Notes under the pieces: generated by a model
The model's input: only the letters and a program-made list of their open reading frames with translations
Told to the model about the DNA's origin: nothing
Database searches by the model: none
Made by a program: the position numbers and the translations under genes
Origin: a bacterium
GTDB taxonomy: Bacteria > Krumholzibacteriota > Krumholzibacteria > LZORAL124-64-63
Length of the DNA: 5,877 nucleotides
Reading direction: 5' to 3'
Assembly (NCBI GenBank): GCA_021767885.1
Contig: JAASSM010000142.1
Coordinates: 1 to 5,877 of the forward strand
Part shown: positions 1 through 3,837 of the stretch, piece after piece
How the letters are laid out: each line of letters starts with the position of its first letter
Numbering within the stretch: the first letter of the stretch is position 1

Positions 1-40
1 CCAGGATCCCCCCACGCCACCCCCCGGACGCACCTCGTAC

Positions 41-68
41 TCGCGGGGCCCCGGGGAAGGCCCCGCGG
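41..68. repeat. GC-rich inverted repeat (hairpin), possible terminator
   Basis: Positions 42-50 (CGCGGGGCC) and 59-67 (GGCCCCGCG) are exact reverse complements around an 8-nt loop, and a T-G wobble at 41/68 could extend the stem. The nine G-C pairs should form a very stable RNA hairpin. No T tract follows on either strand, so it is not a canonical intrinsic terminator. It could still stop or pause transcription from an upstream gene, or act as a leader structure. The sequence shows the pairing; any function is inferred. Confidence 0.4.
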
Positions 69-210
69 CGGTGACGGGGATCGCTAGCGGGCGGTCGAGG
101 GGCGTGAGGCGCTCCTGGCGACCTGGCTTCTGGCGATCGAGCTCTGGGGTGGGGATTGCTGAGGAGGGGGGGGCGGGTTATGGTTCGGCGATGGTGTGGT
201 GACTGGAAAC

Positions 211-214
211 GGAG
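211..214 (+). promoter_or_regulatory. Ribosome binding site of the rbfA-nrnA fusion gene
   Basis: GGAG at 211-214 lies 6 nt before ATG 221, which is good Shine-Dalgarno spacing. The in-frame GTG at 218 would have only 3 nt of spacing, so ATG 221 is the better start. Confidence 0.6.
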
Positions 215-220
215 CGTGTG

Positions 221-1600
221 ATGGATCCTTATCGGACGAATCGGCTGGCGGCGTCGATCCAGCGGGCGCTGAGCGAGCTCATCGCCACGCGGGTGAAGGA
301 CCCGCGGGTGGGGCTGGTGTCGGTGTCGCAGGTGGAGCTGAACCGGGACCACAGCGTGGCCGAGGTGTTCGTGGCGGTGACCGGGGACGAGGAGGAGCGG
401 GCGGCGTCGCTGACGGGGCTGCGCAAGGCGCGGGGGTTCCTGCAGGGACAGCTCGGGCGCGAGCTGCGGCTGCGGACGGTGCCCGAGCTGCGCTTCGCCT
501 ACGACGACAGCATGGACCGCGGTTTCGGCATGGAGGAGGTGCTGCGCGAGCTGGAGGAGCGCGGCGAGTTCCTGGACGAGACCGAGAAGCGGCGGCGGCT
601 GGCGCTGGCGGACTTCGAGCCCCCGGCCGAGCTGCTGGAGCCGCTGCGTTCCGCCGATCGGGTGTGGGTGACGGGGCACTGGAATCCCGATCCCGACTGC
701 GTGGGGGCGGCGCTGGCGCTGGGCGCGGTGCTGAGGGAGCTGGAGAAGGAGGTGGTGGTCTTCCGCTTCCCCGACCCGCCGCCGGGGCTGGAGCAGCTGC
801 CCGGCTGGGAGGAGACCACGGCGGCCGAGGAGGCGCCGCAGCTGCTGGCGGAGGCGCCGCCGGACGTGGCGCTGCTGGTGGACTGCCACCGGACCGATCG
901 CACCGGCCCGCTCCAGGACACGCTGGACCGGCTGCCGCGGGTGATCTGCGTGGACCATCACCTGGTGAGCGGCCGGCGGGCGCCGGTGCCCGGCTGGGTG
1001 GACGACCGCGCCGAGTCCACCTGCACCCTGGCCGTCCGGATGATCGAGGAGCTGACGGGTCCCGGGGAGGACCTCATCGACGCCGACGTGGCCACTGCCC
1101 TGTTCGCCGGCATCGCCGGCGACACCGGCGGCTTCCGCTTCGACAACACCGCCCCGCGGACCTTCCGCCTGGCCGCCGATCTGGCCGAGCGTGGCGTGGA
1201 CACGGCCGGCGTGCAGCACGAGCTGCTGCATGCCCGCCGGCGGGAGGGGCTGGCGCTCACCCAGCGGGTGCTCGCGGGCATCGAGTACGCGGGTGGCGGC
1301 CGCGTGGCGCTGGCGGCGGTCACCGCCGAGATGGTGGCCGAGACCGGCGCCTCGCTGGCGGAGACCGAGGGGCTGGTCAACGTGCTCACCTCGGTCCAGG
1401 GGGTGCGCTACGCCGCGCTGCTGAAGGAGGCGGAGCCGGACGTCTGGCGCGTCTCCCTGCGCACCGGCGAGGGCGACGTGCAGGAGGTGGCCGCGCGCCT
1501 GGGCGGCGGCGGGCACAAGCGGGCCGCCGGCTGCACCCTCGAGGGCAGCCAGCAGGAGGTGGCCGCCACGGTCACCGAGGCGCTGCTCGCGGCGGAGTAG
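221..1600 (+). CDS. RbfA-NrnA fusion: 30S ribosome-binding factor joined to DHH/DHHA1 nanoRNase/pAp phosphatase
   Basis: This 459-residue protein joins two normally separate cytoplasmic proteins. Residues 1 to about 118 are a full RbfA, a single KH-like domain that binds the 30S subunit during late maturation and supports 16S rRNA 5' processing. Visible hallmarks are KDPRVG (26-31), VELNRDHSVAEVFV (38-51), the KH kink AxG at 70-72, VPELRFAYDDS (87-97) and the final helix near 105-114. Gln75 sits where an Arg is usual in 'GFLR'. After a short charged linker, residues about 138-459 form a DHH/DHHA1 phosphoesterase like NrnA, which degrades short RNA oligonucleotides and dephosphorylates pAp. 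Its metal motifs are present: GHWNPDPDCVGA (152-163, Ala where Ser is common), LLVDCHRTDR (218-227), VDHH (244-247), GDTGGFRF (300-307) and GGGGHKRAAG (428-437). Each half has about its normal family length, so neither looks degraded. No stop or frameshift separates them. The gene opens a three-gene operon and ends 6 nt before truB. Domain identities are firm; benefit of the fusion is unknown. Confidence 0.92.
   Translation: MDPYRTNRLAASIQRALSELIATRVKDPRVGLVSVSQVELNRDHSVAEVFVAVTGDEEERAASLTGLRKARGFLQGQLGRELRLRTVPELRFAYDDSMDRGFGMEEVLRELEERGEFLDETEKRRRLALADFEPPAELLEPLRSADRVWVTGHWNPDPDCVGAALALGAVLRELEKEVVVFRFPDPPPGLEQLPGWEETTAAEEAPQLLAEAPPDVALLVDCHRTDRTGPLQDTLDRLPRVICVDHHLVSGRRAPVPGWVDDRAESTCTLAVRMIEELTGPGEDLIDADVATALFAGIAGDTGGFRFDNTAPRTFRLAADLAERGVDTAGVQHELLHARRREGLALTQRVLAGIEYAGGGRVALAAVTAEMVAETGASLAETEGLVNVLTSVQGVRYAALLKEAEPDVWRVSLRTGEGDVQEVAARLGGGGHKRAAGCTLEGSQQEVAATVTEALLAAE
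1594..1597 (+). promoter_or_regulatory. Ribosome binding site of truB, inside the preceding gene
   Basis: GGAG at 1594-1597 overlaps the last codons of the rbfA-nrnA fusion and lies 9 nt before TTG 1607. It supports that non-ATG start and suggests translational coupling of the two genes. Confidence 0.5.
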
Positions 1601-1606
1601 AGCGGT

Positions 1607-2629
1607 TTGAGCGGTCCGAGCGGCATCCTGCTCATCGACAAGCCCGGCGGCGTGACCTCGCGCGGCGTGGACGTGCAGATCGCGCGGCTCTTCGCGCCGG
1701 TGGGCCGTCGGTCGCGCGGCGCGCCGCGCTTCAAGGTGGGGCACGCCGGGACGCTCGATCCCCTGGCCACCGGCCTGCTGCTGGTCCTGGTGGGCCGCGG
1801 CACGCGGTTGCAACCCTTCCTCACCGGCCTGGACAAGCGGTACACCGCCACGGTGCGGTTCGGCGTGACCACCGACAGCCTCGACCGCGACGGCGAGGTG
1901 ACCGCGCGGGTGCCCGTGCCGTCCGGGCCCGAGGGCCTGGAGACGGCGCTGGCCGGCCTCAGGGGCGAGATCCTGCAGGCGCCGCCGGTGCTGTCGGCGC
2001 TCAAGCAGGCGGGGCGCTCGCTGCACTGGCGGGCGCGGGCGGGCGAGGAGGTGGCCGAACCGCAGCCGCGGCGGGTCGTGGTGCACCGCCTGGAGGCCAC
2101 CGCCGTGCGCTGGGGCGTCGCCGCGCCGCCGGACGACCCCGGGCCCCGGCCCGAGGACGGTCGCCTGTACGAGGCGGATCTGGACCTGACCTGCGGCAGC
2201 GGCACCTACGTCCGCTCGCTGGCCCGGGATCTGGGCCGGGCCCTGGGCACCGAGGCCCACGTCCATGCCCTGCGGCGGCTCGAGATCGGCCCGTTCTCCG
2301 TCGCCGGGGCCGTGGCGCCGGACCACCTGGCCGCAGCCGCGGATCCGGGGGACTGGCTGCGGCCGCTGGCGGCCGGCCTGCCCCACGCCCCGGCCCTCAC
2401 GCTGGATGCGGAGCGGGCGGCCGCGGTGCGGCAGGGGACGCAGCCGGACCGGTCGTGGTTCCCGGGGCCGGTGCCTCCGCTGTTCCGCCTGCTGGATTCC
2501 GGGGGTGAACTCGTGGCCGTGGGGCACTATCATGCCGCGGAGCACGCGCCACGCACCGCCGCCGTGTTCGCCGCCGCCGATCCGGCTGCGCGAACGGGCG
2601 GCCCGGGTCGCCGGACCGCCGAGGACTGA
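1607..2629 (+). CDS. truB: tRNA pseudouridine(55) synthase TruB
   Basis: TruB isomerises U55 to pseudouridine in the T loop of most tRNAs and also helps tRNA folding. The 340-residue protein carries the family motifs in order: GILLIDKPGGVTS (6-18), GHAGTLDPLATG (45-56) with the catalytic Asp51, KRYTATVRFG (77-86) with the active-site Tyr79, QAPPVLSALKQAG in mid-protein, and GSGTYVRSLARDLG (from 197) with Arg203 matching E. coli Arg181. The Asp51-Tyr79 spacing of 28 equals that of E. coli Asp48-Tyr76. A Pro/Asp-rich loop of about a dozen residues precedes the GTYVRS strand. The C-terminal part resembles the TruB C-terminal domain and ends in an Ala/Arg-rich tail. The TTG start is forced: the upstream in-frame codons are only GGT, AGC and the TAG stop of the previous gene, and the next possible starts would delete the conserved IDKP motif. 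It lies 6 nt from both neighbours in the operon. Confidence 0.95.
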   Translation: MSGPSGILLIDKPGGVTSRGVDVQIARLFAPVGRRSRGAPRFKVGHAGTLDPLATGLLLVLVGRGTRLQPFLTGLDKRYTATVRFGVTTDSLDRDGEVTARVPVPSGPEGLETALAGLRGEILQAPPVLSALKQAGRSLHWRARAGEEVAEPQPRRVVVHRLEATAVRWGVAAPPDDPGPRPEDGRLYEADLDLTCGSGTYVRSLARDLGRALGTEAHVHALRRLEIGPFSVAGAVAPDHLAAAADPGDWLRPLAAGLPHAPALTLDAERAAAVRQGTQPDRSWFPGPVPPLFRLLDSGGELVAVGHYHAAEHAPRTAAVFAAADPAARTGGPGRRTAED

Positions 2630-2635
2630 GCCGCC

Positions 2636-3757
2636 ATGCGCATGATCCGCCTGAACACCGAGTATCTCGACCGCGTCCTGGCCGGCGAGAGCGACCTGCC
2701 AGCGCGCCGCACCGGGCCCTGCAGCGTGGCGCTGGGGTCCTTCGACGGCCTGCACCGCGGACACCAGGCGCTCATCGACGCCGTCCGCCGCGCGAAGGGT
2801 CGCGACGGCCTGAAGAACAGCCTGCTGTTCACGTTCCGGAAGCACCCACGGCTGGTGCTGGGCGGGGCGGAGGGCCCGTTCCTGCTGACCACGTGGCGGG
2901 AGAAGCTGTCGTTGCTCGAGCAGCTGGGCCTGGACGTGGTGGTGGCCATGGACTTCAGCCGCAACCTGGCGAGCCTGAGCTACCGCGAGTTCGTGCAACG
3001 TTTCCTGGTGGACTGGCTGGGCATGCGCCACCTGGTGGCCGGGCACGACATGCATCTGGGCAAGGATCGAGGCGGCAGCGCGGACGCGTTGCAGGCGCTC
3101 GGTGGCGAGCTCGGCTACTCCATGGAGGTGCTCGACGCCACCGAGCATCACGGTCTGGTGATCTCCAGCTCGGCCATCCGCAACGCCCTGGCGGCCGGGG
3201 ACTGCGGCCTGGCCGCGGCCATGCTCGGTCGTCCCTACGCACTGGGGGGAGAGGTGTGCCCGGGCGAGGGGCGGGGCCGGACCATCGGCTATCCCACGGC
3301 CAACGTGGAGCCGCTCAATCCGCGCAAGCTGCTGCCGGCGCCCGGCGTGTACGCCTGCCGGGTCCAGATCTCCAGCGACGTGGTACCCGCCGGTGGGAAC
3401 GGCATGCTGGGCCTGGTGCGCGAGCCGCTGCCGGAGATGGACCGGCACGGGGACATGCTCTCGCCCGGGCACGGCCAGTGGCGGCTGTACGGCGGGATGC
3501 TGAACTTCGGCCACGTGCCCACGTTCCACGACGGCGGCCTGGCCATGCCGCGCATCGAGGTGCACGTGCTGGACTTCGCCGGCGATCTGCGGGGCCGGAC
3601 GGTGAAGGTGGAGTGGTTGCGCCGGCTGCGGGACGAGCGCCGTTTCGACGGCGTGGGGGACCTGATCGCGCAGCTGCGGAAGGACGAGGCGGGGGCGCGA
3701 GAGGCGGTGCGGGCCACGCCGTTGCCGCCAGGGGATGCGTCCGGGATTAGGCGTTGA
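2636..3757 (+). CDS. ribF: Bifunctional riboflavin kinase/FAD synthetase RibF
   Basis: RibF phosphorylates riboflavin to FMN and adenylylates FMN to FAD in the cytoplasm. The 373-residue protein has both expected modules. The N-terminal nucleotidyltransferase (about 25-190) shows GSFDGLHRGH (34-43), VAGHDMHLGKDRGG (134-147; Met and Leu where Phe is usual) and ISSSAIR (176-182). The C-terminal flavokinase (about 197-350) shows GRTIGYPTAN (214-223, with the PTAN metal/ATP motif), GVYACRV (237-243), LNFGHVPTF (289-297), the likely catalytic Glu308 in RIEVH, and GDLRG followed by LRRLRDERRF. Between GVYACRV and LNFG there are roughly 30 more residues than in typical RibF, which makes the protein longer than the common ~310. 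ATG 2636 is 6 nt after truB; a weak GAGG at 2621-2624 lies 11 nt upstream. ATG 2642, two codons in, is a possible alternative start. It is probably the last gene of the operon, since a promoter follows immediately. Confidence 0.94.
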   Translation: MRMIRLNTEYLDRVLAGESDLPARRTGPCSVALGSFDGLHRGHQALIDAVRRAKGRDGLKNSLLFTFRKHPRLVLGGAEGPFLLTTWREKLSLLEQLGLDVVVAMDFSRNLASLSYREFVQRFLVDWLGMRHLVAGHDMHLGKDRGGSADALQALGGELGYSMEVLDATEHHGLVISSSAIRNALAAGDCGLAAAMLGRPYALGGEVCPGEGRGRTIGYPTANVEPLNPRKLLPAPGVYACRVQISSDVVPAGGNGMLGLVREPLPEMDRHGDMLSPGHGQWRLYGGMLNFGHVPTFHDGGLAMPRIEVHVLDFAGDLRGRTVKVEWLRRLRDERRFDGVGDLIAQLRKDEAGAREAVRATPLPPGDASGIRR

Positions 3758-3782
3758 ACCCGGGCCGGCCGGGCACCATAAT
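3754..3782 (+). promoter_or_regulatory. Sigma70-type promoter for the SLBB export gene
   Basis: TTGAAC at 3754-3759 and CATAAT at 3777-3782 are separated by exactly 17 nt. They match the housekeeping consensus at 4 of 6 and 5 of 6 positions. An AT-rich hexamer like CATAAT stands out in this GC-rich sequence. The -35 box overlaps the ribF stop codon (3755-3757). Transcription would start near 3788-3790, leaving a leader of about 50 nt before ATG 3838. Confidence 0.6.
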
Positions 3783-3788
3783 CCGGCC
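3763..3788. repeat. Inverted repeat spanning the promoter -10
   Basis: GGCCGG at 3763-3768 and CCGGCC at 3783-3788 are exact reverse complements around a 14-nt loop that contains the CATAAT box. The left arm is part of the self-complementary GGCCGGCC at 3763-3770, so alternative pairings exist. It could be a weak end-of-operon hairpin for ribF (no T tract follows) or a site for a regulator. In such GC-rich DNA a 6-bp arm can also arise by chance. Confidence 0.3.
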
Positions 3789-3820
3789 AGGAATTCCCGA
3801 CGCCGCGCTTCCGCGTTCAC

Positions 3821-3830
3821 GGAGGAAGGA
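3821..3830 (+). promoter_or_regulatory. Strong ribosome binding site of the SLBB export gene
   Basis: The purine-only run GGAGGAAGGA ends 7 nt before ATG 3838. The AAGGA part (3826-3830) has near-ideal spacing, while GGAGG (3821-3825) is 12 nt away. An in-frame GTG directly precedes the ATG at 3835, but spacing and codon preference favour ATG 3838. Confidence 0.65.
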
Positions 3831-3837
3831 ACTCGTG

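Larger units (their letters stand above)
1..220. other. Upstream region without a supportable gene
   Basis: No reading frame here gives a recognisable protein. Frame 1 is stopped by TAG at 85-87 and TGA at 160-162, frame 3 by TGA at 72-74, and frame 2 stays open only to 200-202 with a proline- and glycine-rich translation unlike a folded protein. The region holds a 9-bp perfect hairpin (42-67), a cluster of G runs (146-177, including eight Gs at 166-173) and a weak promoter-like pair, TTGCTG at 156-161 and TATGGT at 179-184, 17 nt apart. That pair would start transcription roughly 30 nt before the first gene, but the match is poor. In many bacteria infB, sometimes followed by a DUF503 gene, precedes rbfA. 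I cannot identify the end of either. Confidence 0.6.

Noticed and set aside
196..2508. A 770-codon + strand frame overlapping rbfA-nrnA and truB
   Set aside because: Its translation is almost all Gly, Ala, Arg and Pro with no domain. It crosses two confidently identified genes in another frame and is typical of the low stop frequency of GC-rich DNA.
2893..3750. A 285-codon + strand frame within ribF
   Set aside because: It lies wholly inside ribF in another frame, is Arg/Gly/Ala-rich and has no motif; ribF motifs are intact in the chosen frame.
3758..3837. An intrinsic terminator after ribF
   Set aside because: The only notable stem (3763-3788) has a 14-nt loop and no T tract, so a canonical terminator cannot be claimed.
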